Shown here piece after piece: positions 44,370 to 53,279 of a DNA stretch of 57,640 nucleotides. How positions within the stretch are numbered: the stretch's first letter is position 1; each line of letters starts with the position of its first letter. Under the pieces are notes generated by a model. That model searched no databases and was not told where the DNA came from. It saw nothing but the letters and a program-made list of their open reading frames with translations. A program made the translations under genes and the position numbers. Source of the stretch: Arenicellaceae bacterium (GTDB lineage: Bacteria; Pseudomonadota; Gammaproteobacteria; Arenicellales; Arenicellaceae); contig JAQWNC010000022.1 in NCBI GenBank assembly GCA_029246505.1, positions 1-57,640 of the forward strand, in the 5' to 3' direction.

Positions 44370-45980
44370 GTGACACCTACATCTCGTCGTAACTTCTTAA
44401 AGAAAACAGCAGCGCTTGCACCGCTGGCCATGACCTCACTAGCAGCAAAGGCTCAGCAATCGGGCCCAAGCTCCAGTGATCAGTTTGACTATATTATTGC
44501 GGGGGCGGGCCACAATAGCCTGTTAGCTGCAGCGTATCTGGCGAAAGCAGGGAATACTGTGCTGGTGTTGGAAGGGCGCGCAACCATAGGTGGCGGCGTA
44601 AAGACTTCCGAAGTTCTATTACCCGGTTTTAGAGAGGATTTATGCTCAACTGTACATTCTGCCTATGCCGCTAACCCGGCGTACCGGGATAACGAAATTG
44701 ATTTGCGTGAATTTGGCTATGATTTGATGGATCCGGAAATCGTCGTTCACATTCCATTTTTGGATGGCGCATCTATCACTGTTTATCGTGACGATCCTAA
44801 TCGCACTGCAGAGACAATTGCCAAGATATCTAAAAAGGATTCGGAGACTTATAAGCGTTTGGCAATATTGCAGGCGAAGTATTCCAAGATGAGTCAGACG
44901 GAGCGAGCCAGTTCTCGTGAAGGAAAGTTTTGGCGTCAAATTGGCGAGCTTTCTGGTTACGACGCTGCCCGGCAGCTTTGGGAGAGCCCGCACGTACAGG
45001 CAGCAAATCTTACGACGGGTCATTTTAGTGGCAACGCAGGTAGTGACCTTGGCATGGGCAGGCAAGCCTATCAACTGATCACTTATATGAGTGGTCGGCC
45101 AATTCCACGTGGTGGCTCGGGTATGTTGTCAGATGCATTGGGGCGTTACATAGAGGCGCGTAATGGCGTTATTGCCACTAGCAAGCCGGTTCAAGAGTTA
45201 ATTATTGAAGGAGGACGTTGTGCTGGCGTGGAATGCGTCGATGGCACTCGTTATCGTGCCCGCAAAGGTGTTGTTTCCACAATACATATTAAACATATGA
45301 TCGACATGGCACCGCGAGAACTCTGGAGTGACGAATTACTCGATATTGTCGACATTTGGCAACCAGAGCATGCGATGTTTGCATTTACTTATGCCCTCTC
45401 GGCACGACCCACATATTCTTCTTAGGAAGGTGGAACTATTCAGCCTTGCGAAGCCGCGATTCTGCGACGCCCGGAGGACATCTTCGTATTAAATGCAGAT
45501 CAGGCTAACGGCGAACTGAATCTTGACCAGTATCCACTGCAGATTGTTCACCCCTCAAACGTTGATTCGACCCGGGCTCCAGAAGGGTATGGATCTGTAA
45601 AAATTGAAGGGACCATTCCATATGAGCTTAAGGAAGGGTCAGAACACTGGGACACGCTTAAAGAGAAAGTGGCTGAGAAGTTTTTAACCACTTACATGCA
45701 GCATACGACTAATCTAACTAAAGACGATGTTCTTGCGAAGGTTTTGATGAGTCCGGTTGATATTGAGCGTATGAATCCGGCCATGTGGCGTGGATGTGTG
45801 CATCAACGTTCCAGAAGTTTTGCCAATTTCACTCCATATCGCATGCCAATTCCGGGGCTTTACCATACTGGCGGTTGCACAGAAGGTGGTGGTTCCGTTA
45901 CCGGCCGCCCTGGGCGAGCGGTTGCTGCTGTGGTTCTTGAAGATGATGGTAAGACGTTGGCAGAAGTTGCAGCGTCATAG
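44370..45980 (+). pseudogene. Tat-exported FAD-dependent oxidoreductase interrupted by an in-frame amber codon
   Basis: From a GTG start (GGAG 10 bp upstream) the frame gives a twin-arginine signal (Arg6-Arg7, SRRNFLKK), FAD-binding GAGHNS at 45-50 with Glu68, and a phytoene-desaturase/amine-oxidase-like body. TAG at 45423-45425 follows ALSARPTYSS. The same frame continues unbroken for 184 codons: EGGTIQPCEAAILRRPEDIF, LQIVHPSNVDSTRAPEGYG, then the cofactor-closing IPGLYHTGGCTEGGGSVTGR. Full length would be 536 residues. A single base change restores it. It may be a true pseudogene, a suppressed codon, or a sequence error. Confidence 0.82.
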
Positions 45981-46015
45981 TGGTTCTTAAAGTCCTCCAC
46001 GGTGATAGCACAGAT

Positions 46016-46630
46016 ATGAATCTTTACAGTACCCCTGCGAAATTTGACGGTATTATAAACCGTGTACTTTTAGGCGCGTTATGTGCCGCCATAATATTGA
46101 CTCTGACGCTAGGTGTTTCAAGTTTGGCTAAAGCTCAGCAGCTAGTCGATCAGGAAGTGCCTGACAATATTGCGGTCCAGCCCGCACCTGAACAGCCAGT
46201 TCCGTATAGCCACAAGACGCATCTTGCGCTGGGTTTAACTTGCGAGGCCTGTCATACGAACCCTGAGCCCGGCGTTCTAATGGGGTTTCCTGAGACTGAC
46301 TCCTGCATGGCATGCCATGACACAATCGCTACAGATCACCCAGGGGTTCAGCGCCTCAATGAATTCTCAAGTACAGATCAGGCGATACCGTGGGAGCGCG
46401 TTTATCAAGTTCTACCCGGTGTAACCTGGGCGCATAAATCGCATATTGATGCCGGTGTTCAATGCGAATCATGTCATGGAGATGTCTCGCAACTAGAGGT
46501 TATGTCGATGACTACTAGTGTTACCTCGATGGCAAGTTGTATTAGCTGCCATGAAAATCGTGGTGCTGAAACAGCGTGCGCGACCTGTCATGCCTGGCCG
46601 GCGGCTTTGATTTCGCCGTTAGTCCCTTAG
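46016..46630 (+). CDS. Pentaheme cytochrome c (cytochrome c3/c7-like)
   Basis: 204 residues from the ATG (a GTG at 45980, overlapping the flavoprotein stop, would add 12). One membrane or signal segment (LLGALCAAIILTLTLGVSSL), then five CxxCH sites: CEACH, CMACH, CESCH, CISCH, CATCH at residues 88, 109, 162, 187 and 200 of the longer form, with extra His before several (YSHKTHLALG, WAHKSHIDAG) as likely sixth ligands. A periplasmic electron carrier, most plausibly the acceptor for the flavoprotein encoded immediately upstream. Confidence 0.85.
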   Translation: MNLYSTPAKFDGIINRVLLGALCAAIILTLTLGVSSLAKAQQLVDQEVPDNIAVQPAPEQPVPYSHKTHLALGLTCEACHTNPEPGVLMGFPETDSCMACHDTIATDHPGVQRLNEFSSTDQAIPWERVYQVLPGVTWAHKSHIDAGVQCESCHGDVSQLEVMSMTTSVTSMASCISCHENRGAETACATCHAWPAALISPLVP

Positions 46631-46665
46631 TCGCCGATTAACCGCGCCCTTATATTTGATCTGCT

Positions 46666-47709
46666 TTAATGAACGGCTATAGGCCGGATCATAGAACCTG
46701 TTGCACCTTTGAGCCTTTCTGGAAGCGTCAGAAATAAAAACTGGTAACTTTCATCAGCAGCTAACTCACGCAGTTCCATATTTTCGATCATTGGAATACC
46801 TTCTCCAAGGAACAGCATACGGTGCACATTTTCTGGGCCGGGGCGAGGTCTGACTTCTACGCAACAGCTATCGGCTCCGACGACTGAAATTTTCTTGGAT
46901 ATCAGCCAACGGGTCACTTCTGCAAATATACCGGGTGAACCTTGGTTTTCACCTACCCCAACATAAGAGTCGTTGTACTTTGAAGGGTTGTCCCAATTTA
47001 CGGCCCAGCCATAGTTGAACAATACTGCGTCTCCCTGTTCGATGCTGTCTTCACTCATACCCTGACGTTCCAGTGCGCCGCGCACGTCTTCCATCGTTAC
47101 TTCGTATGCTGCGGGCAACGGATGCATGTTCTTATAACCAGCCACATCGATGAGTATGCCGCGAGTAATGATCGGTTTCATATTTTCGATGCCTAGCGCT
47201 TCGACTCCATCCCGACCACGATTATTGCCAAACAAATCATTAGCCGTAAAACCGTTGTAGAAAACCGTTTCATAAGAACCATCATCCATTTCGATGTTAC
47301 CGGCCTGGTGCCCAAGACCGTCAAATTGTGTACCGATCTGGCCAATGTAACCGGTAAAATATTCAGTGAGCGAAATACCACCTTCACCACTGCTTGGTTC
47401 AGGTGGCGGAGTAACGGTCATGTACATTGGGCGTTCGCCATACAATGGCATTCCTTGCTCGTAGACATGACCGAGTTCGTAGGTCTTGCCATTTTTCGGA
47501 ATCTGTAACGCCTTGAGAATCTTGGCAGGAGTGACATAATTTGTTGCGCCTGCTTGATCATCGATGCCATGAGGTGACGGCCACCATGGACCTTGTTCGC
47601 GCGTTTGGGCAAAAGCTGAGTGAGTTGCCAGCATCGCACAGCTAGTGATGATTACGGGAAAGACGGAAAAAAGTAAATTTTTATTGGTCCTGAAACCTTT
47701 AGCCAACAT
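46666..47709 (-). CDS. Secreted cyclase-family hydrolase (kynurenine formamidase-like)
   Basis: 347 residues, signal peptide ending SAFAQ. The cyclase/KynB metal motif appears in modified form: GTQFDGLGH at 126-134 (usual HxGTHxDxxxH), with YFTGYIGQ before it and ITRGILIDVAGYKNM and GADSCCVEVRPRPG later. This family hydrolyses amides or lactones using a divalent metal. It is the last gene of the nitrile-hydratase unit, so hydrolysis of an amide or formamide produced upstream is a fair guess. The ribosome site is weak. Confidence 0.8.
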   Translation of the reverse strand: MLAKGFRTNKNLLFSVFPVIITSCAMLATHSAFAQTREQGPWWPSPHGIDDQAGATNYVTPAKILKALQIPKNGKTYELGHVYEQGMPLYGERPMYMTVTPPPEPSSGEGGISLTEYFTGYIGQIGTQFDGLGHQAGNIEMDDGSYETVFYNGFTANDLFGNNRGRDGVEALGIENMKPIITRGILIDVAGYKNMHPLPAAYEVTMEDVRGALERQGMSEDSIEQGDAVLFNYGWAVNWDNPSKYNDSYVGVGENQGSPGIFAEVTRWLISKKISVVGADSCCVEVRPRPGPENVHRMLFLGEGIPMIENMELRELAADESYQFLFLTLPERLKGATGSMIRPIAVH

Positions 47710-47731
47710 TAGGTTCTATAGAAAGTATTTT

Positions 47732-48763
47732 CTACTTTAAGTGACGAGCAAAGTAGGAGATCGCATAATCAATGGCTTCGGTCTGAATGGGGTCGGAAAC
47801 GTACTGACCTTCAGCGTTACGCTCAATAAAAAAGAAACCATGATGTTCGTGGTCATATTCCTTCCACTCAACATCTTTACCCGCTTCTTCAAGCAGTTCA
47901 TAATTTAACCGGAACGTCGCTTGGTTGTGATCGCGTGACCGACTGACTATGAGTATAGGCATATCGACTGCGTTTGCCCGCGACATGGCTAACGGCTTGT
48001 CAATCAAACTGCGGGCTTTGGCTAAAGCGGTTGCCTTCATTTCAGTAGTATTGATTTCCATCGTTTCAGTCTCGGGTTCGTCAGATGGTATTTCCGATTC
48101 ATCGGGCCCTTGCGCAATATAGTCCATTGAGGCCGGCTCGGTTGCAATGCCGACTTTGAGCCCCTTATATTCAGATGCGATCTTCATTAGCATCTCACCA
48201 CCATGGCTAACGCTGGCCCACGCAACTCGGTCAGCATCGACTTTAGGCAATGCGCGTACGTACTCGATGATTTCGATCGCGTCCTCATATTCCAATGGTC
48301 CCCGATTATAGCGCTGTCGTCCCTGAAACTCGCGAACTGTTAGTTCGCTACCGTAAGGTGTATCAACCTCCGCTCGATAACGCATCCAAACAACCGCATA
48401 GCCTTCTTCCAGAAATCGTTCCAGCGTTCCGCTACCGTAGTTGGTCCACTCACGCAGCCAGCGCATACCAAAGCCGCCATTCATATGAGCAAACACAATT
48501 GTTGGAAATGGCCCATCACCTTCTGGTGTTCGCACACCGATTGGTGAGTAGACGCCGTCCAACATTTCTACAAAACGGTACTCAGTCGGAATATCCGAAC
48601 CCATAACTGGTTCAGTAATGATTGGTTCCGCGCCAGTAACTTCTTCAGGAACAAACAACCACATTGGGTCGATACTTTTATTGTCGGATGACTCTTGCGC
48701 TGACACTGACACTGACATGATCATCGCAACAAAGAAGAAAATGAAACTTGAGATTGTACGCAT
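47732..48763 (-). CDS. Secreted alpha/beta-hydrolase (dienelactone hydrolase/prolyl oligopeptidase-like)
   Basis: 343 residues from the ATG at MRTISSFIFF, chosen because GTGGAGTATTAAC and a signal peptide (FFFVAMIMSVSVSAQ) fit here; the longer frame runs back into the MFS gene. The hydrolase core has TIVFAHMNGGFGMRWLREW, YAVVWMRYR, the nucleophile elbow VSHGGEML, an acid in ILIVSRSRDHNQ and a final His in EYDHEHHGFFF. Substrate unknown. It lies between the MFS transporter and the cyclase in the nitrile-hydratase unit. Confidence 0.8.
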   Translation of the reverse strand: MRTISSFIFFFVAMIMSVSVSAQESSDNKSIDPMWLFVPEEVTGAEPIITEPVMGSDIPTEYRFVEMLDGVYSPIGVRTPEGDGPFPTIVFAHMNGGFGMRWLREWTNYGSGTLERFLEEGYAVVWMRYRAEVDTPYGSELTVREFQGRQRYNRGPLEYEDAIEIIEYVRALPKVDADRVAWASVSHGGEMLMKIASEYKGLKVGIATEPASMDYIAQGPDESEIPSDEPETETMEINTTEMKATALAKARSLIDKPLAMSRANAVDMPILIVSRSRDHNQATFRLNYELLEEAGKDVEWKEYDHEHHGFFFIERNAEGQYVSDPIQTEAIDYAISYFARHLK

Positions 48764-48870
48764 GTTAATACTCCACAATTCATGTTGGTACTCCGTAAAG
48801 TCGGTATAGAAAGTATAAAATATCTCCTGACTGATAGAAACACTCAAAAGAGCCTTACCGTATTTAAATG

Positions 48871-50145
48871 TTAGCCGTTGCCAATGGTTTCTGTCGGCTT
48901 GCGGCCAAGTAGCGAGAGCACGAGATAAAGGCAGGCAAGCCCAAACAGAACCATGCTGAGCTTCCGCCATACTGCTTCGTGGTCATCGATCTCGATTAAA
49001 GGTTGGGCAATGATAGGTGCCAGTAACTGACCTAAAAACATTGCCGTTGTCACTAATCCCACGCCATAGCCTCGGCGCTCCGGGCCGACCACTGCAAGGA
49101 TCCATGAGCTATGGTTTGGTATATACAGACCAAAGCCGATTCCAGCAATAACCATACCTATGAGTGAGGTCGCATAGCTGGTCATCAATGTCATAACGAA
49201 GTAACCGGTCGACATGGATAGAAATATCAAAGCATAAATCGCCATGTAACCCAGGCTATGCTTAAAGCGGTAATAACTAAGGGCAACTATTGCTCCGACA
49301 GTATTCCCAATGCCAACCGCTGAACCAGTTTGTAGCGGTGATGCATCGTATGCAGACGTTAGATAGAACGGCAATTGAACTGGGGTCATAAAAAACAACC
49401 CACAGGCAAGCGTCGCAGAAACGAATACGTAAGTGCATGGCCAAAATGGTAGTGCCGTTGTGACCTGGTCTCGCTCACCGACCGGCGCTTCCGGCAAGCT
49501 TTCGCCAAGCGCGATCATGGCGCTTGGCAATAACAAAAACGCAAGCGTGTAGCCCAGAAACGGTATCTGCCAGTTAAAATTCGCGAGAAATCCGCCTAAG
49601 AACATAAAAGCGAAGCCACCAACTTTTGTCGCGGAGCCCTGCCAGCTAAGCACTTTTTGCCTTTTTGCACCGTCATAGTAGTCGCCAACCATTGCGATGC
49701 TGGCAGTTTTAATACCGGCGATAGCAAGCCCAAGTATCGCGCGCCCGGCAAACATGAACAAAAAGCTTTCCGCAAAATACCCTGATGTACCCGCTAGACC
49801 AAAGACCAACAGTGATCCGTTTAGCAGGCTTTTACGGCCCCAGTTGTCGCTCATCCAGCCCGCAAATGGGGCTCCGATAATAATGAAAAGCGCCGGTACC
49901 GATAGCAAGATAAACTTAACAAGAAAAATAACACTAGGGTCACCGGGGAGAAAACTGATTGAGTTGAGAACGGTGCGAGCGAAAGTTTCTGTCTGAGCCT
50001 GCTGCACGAAAACGCGCACAATTTCGGGCATCGCTGGGGCAGCAAGTGGCGTTGCAAGCAATGCAAGAGCTGCGGCTGCTAGAATTACAAACAAGCCGTG
50101 CGCCGATAGTTCTGGCTGCGAGTTAGCGCTAGATATTTTACTCAC
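48871..50145 (-). CDS. MFS transporter
   Basis: 424 residues from a GTG whose first bases overlap the previous gene's stop (GTGA), a typical coupled start; a TTG five codons earlier is in frame. Twelve hydrophobic helices, with the cytoplasmic loop signature GWMSDNWGRKSLL after helix 2 and RAILGLAIAGIK in helix 4. Probably exports or imports a small organic substrate related to the nitrile hydratase unit it belongs to. The adjoining 106 bp before the next gene has nothing notable. Confidence 0.85.
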   Translation of the reverse strand: MSKISSANSQPELSAHGLFVILAAAALALLATPLAAPAMPEIVRVFVQQAQTETFARTVLNSISFLPGDPSVIFLVKFILLSVPALFIIIGAPFAGWMSDNWGRKSLLNGSLLVFGLAGTSGYFAESFLFMFAGRAILGLAIAGIKTASIAMVGDYYDGAKRQKVLSWQGSATKVGGFAFMFLGGFLANFNWQIPFLGYTLAFLLLPSAMIALGESLPEAPVGERDQVTTALPFWPCTYVFVSATLACGLFFMTPVQLPFYLTSAYDASPLQTGSAVGIGNTVGAIVALSYYRFKHSLGYMAIYALIFLSMSTGYFVMTLMTSYATSLIGMVIAGIGFGLYIPNHSSWILAVVGPERRGYGVGLVTTAMFLGQLLAPIIAQPLIEIDDHEAVWRKLSMVLFGLACLYLVLSLLGRKPTETIGNG

Positions 50146-50450
50146 ACTGGGTCGACCCAATGTTCATATATCTCAATTTCAAGCGTGTCTGTTTCCGCGC
50201 CAAGGTAATTAGGCCAAATCTCTGTTTGCAGAAACCTGCATCGATAAAGAGGAATAATTACTGGCGTTGGATGCGCGACGGCGAGTTGCTCCGGGTTTTT
50301 GAAATTACCGCAATACCGCTCGACAATACCGATTTTGCCTCGGATATAACTCGGTGTTCGGCAGTGTCCTTCTGATTGTCGCTTAACAACTTGAATCTGG
50401 TCCGTTGTAGCAAATCGTGGGGTTGGTTCAACCTGATGGCTATATGACAT
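50142..50450 (-). CDS. Nitrile hydratase beta-subunit C-terminal (SH3-like) domain as a separate protein
   Basis: 102 residues: RFATTDQIQVVKRQSEGHCR, TPSYIRGKIGIVERYCGNF, then PLYRCRFLQTEIWPNYLGAE and LEIEIYEHWVDPV. This equals the C-terminal barrel of nitrile hydratase beta (consensus HxRxPxYxRGxxGxVxxxxG...LYxVxFxxxxLW), and it corresponds to the separate alpha chain of thiocyanate hydrolase. AGGGTTCC precedes the ATG; its start lies 11 bp inside the previous gene. It presumably assembles with the fused chain to complete the enzyme. Confidence 0.85.
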   Translation of the reverse strand: MSYSHQVEPTPRFATTDQIQVVKRQSEGHCRTPSYIRGKIGIVERYCGNFKNPEQLAVAHPTPVIIPLYRCRFLQTEIWPNYLGAETDTLEIEIYEHWVDPV

Positions 50451-51429
50451 CTTCTGGAACCCTCACTCCCACAAGATGATCGCGGGAGATAATGTTAGCA
50501 AGTTTAGCCTCTGTCCAGTCCTCGGTGCCTTTCGGCCGTTGAGGCAATATAAGGTAGCGCATGTCAGCATTTGAATCATGCACCCTTACTTCAACATCGT
50601 CTGGAATGATGGTGCCAAATTCAGCCAAAACCTTACGCGGTTCATGTACGACACGAGATCGATAGCTGCGAGATTTATACCAACTTGGAGGCATTCCAAG
50701 AAGGCTACGTGGGTAACATGAGCAAAGGGTGCATACGACCATATGATGAGTTTGCTCGCTCTGCGGCATACAGATGATTTCTGCAAATGATTCTAGCTTT
50801 AGACCCATATCGATAATTGCGTTTTTTGCATCACGAATTAGAAATTTTCTAAATTTTGGGTCTGTCCAAGCCTTGGCGACAACGGCAATACCACGGGCAG
50901 GGAACACGTTATCGAACTGCTCAATTTTTTGCAGCACATTCTGCATGGTAATAAGCTCGCGGTCGACGAGCAGCTTTGCCACAGCAAGCATATCGAAGTA
51001 ATAGCTGGGCGGCCCCTCACCGGCCTCATCTTCCTGGAAATCGTTATCGTGGTGGTGGTGCTCTTCCCCATCGTGTAAATGGGTGATACTTTTCGGGTTT
51101 GGTAGATCGATTAAGGGTACTTCGAATTCCTTTTCTGCTTTTGTGCGAGCTAGCTGAAGCTCTTCTTCTGTGAATAGTTCACGCTCAAGGCATCTATGAA
51201 CCAATGCAAGCCCATTGCGTTCAAAGTAGGGCATTTTAAAATATTCATCACCAAACGATTCGGCCGAGAGTCTAAGCTCATCCAGAGTGATTACTTTGCG
51301 TGCAGACACCGCACCACGAATACCATTAGAAAATTTTTCCCAATGTGTCATGCCACTATCTAAGGTGTCTATTGGGTCACTAAACTCGCCACCGACATCA
51401 TGTGGCCCCATCTTTAAGTCTTGTTCCAC
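50440..51429 (-). CDS. Nitrile hydratase/thiocyanate hydrolase: beta N-domain fused to alpha, His-rich linker
   Basis: 329 residues from a GTG preceded by GGGAGGG. Residues 1-105 are a beta-subunit N-terminal domain (MGPHDVGGEF, MTHWEKFSNGIRGAV, YFKMPYFERNGLALVHRCL). A linker follows with His117, His119 and four consecutive His at 124-127. From about 142 comes a complete alpha subunit: GIAVVAKAWTDPKFRKFL, the metal claw VCTLCSC (Cys233, Cys236, Cys238), then SYRSRVVHEPRKVLAEFG and RYLILPQRPKGTEDW. The Thr in CTLCSC is the cobalt-type signature. It hydrates nitriles to amides or, less likely, hydrolyses thiocyanate. No activator gene is visible nearby. Confidence 0.88.
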   Translation of the reverse strand: MEQDLKMGPHDVGGEFSDPIDTLDSGMTHWEKFSNGIRGAVSARKVITLDELRLSAESFGDEYFKMPYFERNGLALVHRCLERELFTEEELQLARTKAEKEFEVPLIDLPNPKSITHLHDGEEHHHHDNDFQEDEAGEGPPSYYFDMLAVAKLLVDRELITMQNVLQKIEQFDNVFPARGIAVVAKAWTDPKFRKFLIRDAKNAIIDMGLKLESFAEIICMPQSEQTHHMVVCTLCSCYPRSLLGMPPSWYKSRSYRSRVVHEPRKVLAEFGTIIPDDVEVRVHDSNADMRYLILPQRPKGTEDWTEAKLANIISRDHLVGVRVPEDVI

Positions 51430-51712
51430 TTTTCCCTCCCCATTCTTATTCTCGTCTATAGACTAAAGTATATGGTCTATTGTGTCCGCGGGTAAACCCA
51501 TCAAATTGAGTACCGGTGGTAATGCAAAATCAGATATGGGTACGATCGCTTAGCATCTTGAATTGCGCGCATACTAATACCCCACCACTTTGTGAAGGGT
51601 TGAGCTCTGTGTTTTGTAGACGGCAGGCCTTGCATGCTCAATAATTCGATTTAGTTAAGAATAACCCCTATATACTGCGGTCATTGATCGAACACGCAAC
51701 ATAGCTAACTTG

Positions 51713-51880
51713 TTAAGCGCGGCCCTGATTTTCTATTGTATATATATTTTTAATTACAGAGTTCATAAATTCTTGCATTCTAGGTGAGAAGCCTCTGACT
51801 TTTAACACTAACAAATCATGTGCACAGGTAGATGGTTGAATCAGCGCTAGTGGTGATGGCTTTGTTGGTTGAGGCGTAAT
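51713..51880 (-). pseudogene. Possible LysR-type regulator C-terminal remnant
   Basis: The minus strand reads PTKPSPLALIQPSTCAHDLL then VLKVRGFSPRMQEFMNSVIK and a stop at 51713-51715. SPRMQEFMNSV resembles the 'SPRxxxFxxFL' close of LysR substrate-binding domains, but the match is short. No upstream helix-turn-helix is present. The rest of the 493-bp gap (51,430-51,922) contains the nitrile hydratase promoter region, including a weak GTATTAG-type box at 51573-51588, and nothing else I recognise. Confidence 0.25.
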
Positions 51881-51922
51881 ACTGAATTGACCGTAAGTAG
51901 CGCATCAGCTCGAGTTGTTCTT

Positions 51923-52666
51923 CTACCTGAGTAAATGCCAGCCATTATCTAAAAAACCAGCAATGGCCTGTGCCGCAGCCCACTGCTTGGCAGGGTGGTT
52001 TAAAGAAAGGTTTAATCCAAGGTGTAATAGCGCCACATCATCCATAATTGTGAAGCCTTGGCCTGCATACTCCCAGTCCAGAAGCATCAACTGGGCATTC
52101 ACTATCAGTAGGTTATCGATATTTAAGTCATGATGAACTAATGACTGGGTAGCTGAGGATGCCTCTAGCAGATCAAGTGCTGATACTGCGTTCAGGTATT
52201 GTTGTTCAATCCCTGGGTGCCCAGCCCCTGATAATTGCTGCCAGTAATTATCCATTTGTTGCCGGTAGGGATACGGCGCCAAATTTATTGACTGTTGGCG
52301 CAGGGATTTAATGGTTTTCGATAGCATAATTTGCCAGTCAGGATTGGCGAAAAGCGATTGTTCGGGCTTAATGCCCTCGATATACTCGGTCACCAATAGA
52401 CCTCTACCAGGCTCTGCATACAGCGGCTTTGGTGCCAGGCCCGCTTCAGCCACGACCAACAAAATCTGTAGCTCTGTGCGCCGGTCGACACCAAGTAACG
52501 AAGCTCCAGCCAGGCCTAAACGTAATACCAGTTGCGTATTTCCAGCATTAAGTAGGAAAGTCTGGTTGGATTGTCCGCCGGGTAATCGACAACAAAGGGT
52601 TGGTTGGCAGGTCAGTGGTATACGCCACTTACGCCAATTAGCTAAAGCTTGCTCAAGCAACGGCAA
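51923..52666 (-). CDS. APH-fold kinase, probable thiamine kinase
   Basis: 247 residues from a TTG start inside the end of pnuT. Aminoglycoside phosphotransferase/choline kinase fold: LPGGQSNQTFLL nucleotide loop, LVTEYIEGI hinge, catalytic HHDLNIDN at 178-185 and metal-binding Asp197 in LLDWEYA. In thiamine-uptake operons such kinases phosphorylate imported thiamine so it is trapped in the cell; the riboswitch-controlled context here supports that. Four-gene order is TonB receptor, thiamine-binding protein, pnuT, kinase. Start codon uncertain. Confidence 0.8.
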   Translation of the reverse strand: MPLLEQALANWRKWRIPLTCQPTLCCRLPGGQSNQTFLLNAGNTQLVLRLGLAGASLLGVDRRTELQILLVVAEAGLAPKPLYAEPGRGLLVTEYIEGIKPEQSLFANPDWQIMLSKTIKSLRQQSINLAPYPYRQQMDNYWQQLSGAGHPGIEQQYLNAVSALDLLEASSATQSLVHHDLNIDNLLIVNAQLMLLDWEYAGQGFTIMDDVALLHLGLNLSLNHPAKQWAAAQAIAGFLDNGWHLLR

Positions 52667-53279
52667 AGTTGGTCTTATTTCCGTCTAGCCAGTGGCGACG
52701 CCAATAGATATAACCGACTATAGCCATGACGGTATAGCCAGCCATAAGTAGGGAGGTAAGAGCAAGTCCTCTTTCGAAATAAAGGAGTACCGACACACTA
52801 TCGATGACAATCCAGTAAAGCCAGTTTTCCAATACTTTTCGCGCGACCATAAACGTTACGATGACACTGGACCAAGTGGTAAATGAATCGACATAAGGCC
52901 AGGCTGCGGTACTTTGCCCGGTTAATAAATACCCGGATAGCAGGGTCAGTCCAGCAATTAGAATACATATACCAATATGGATCGACCATCGCCAGCGAGC
53001 AATCGGTAGCTCTGTTCCTTGCTGGCTGCCGCGCTGCCATTGATACCAACCATAAACCGCCATCGCCATATAGTAGACATTCAGTGCTGACTCCATTAGC
53101 AGGTTGACGTTCCAGAACAGCACGGTGTAAATAGCTGTGCTGGTAAAGGCGCAGGCCCAGCATAGGATATTTTCTCGCATTGCCAGTAGCAAGTAGGCGA
53201 TAGCCAGTAACACCGCCAGCCCTTCCCAGCCAGACATCAGCTTCAGTGCATCAATGATGCTGGCAGTGATGTCATGCAT
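52653..53279 (-). CDS. pnuT: PnuC-family thiamine transporter
   Basis: 208 residues, six or seven hydrophobic helices with PnuC landmarks: ILCWACAFTSTAIYTVLFWN, LLMESALNVYYMAMAVYGWY, WPYVDSFTTWSSVIVTFMVA and ENWLYWIVIDSVSVLLYFER. PnuC proteins move vitamins by facilitated diffusion with metabolic trapping. Placement in a TPP-riboswitch operon beside a thiamine kinase identifies it as the thiamine type (PnuT) rather than nicotinamide riboside. Its ATG overlaps the upstream stop (TAATG). Confidence 0.9.
   Translation of the reverse strand: MHDITASIIDALKLMSGWEGLAVLLAIAYLLLAMRENILCWACAFTSTAIYTVLFWNVNLLMESALNVYYMAMAVYGWYQWQRGSQQGTELPIARWRWSIHIGICILIAGLTLLSGYLLTGQSTAAWPYVDSFTTWSSVIVTFMVARKVLENWLYWIVIDSVSVLLYFERGLALTSLLMAGYTVMAIVGYIYWRRHWLDGNKTNFAVA

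Noticed and set aside
45423-45425. Amber codon read as pyrrolysine or another recoded residue in the flavoprotein
   Set aside because: No pyl genes are in the window, no recoding signal is recognised, and the family does not use such a residue; a nonsense mutation or error is simpler.
48764-48970. N-terminal extension of 69 residues on the secreted hydrolase at 47732-48763
   Set aside because: It overlaps the MFS gene's 3' end and would bury the signal peptide; the internal ATG has a ribosome site and starts the signal sequence.
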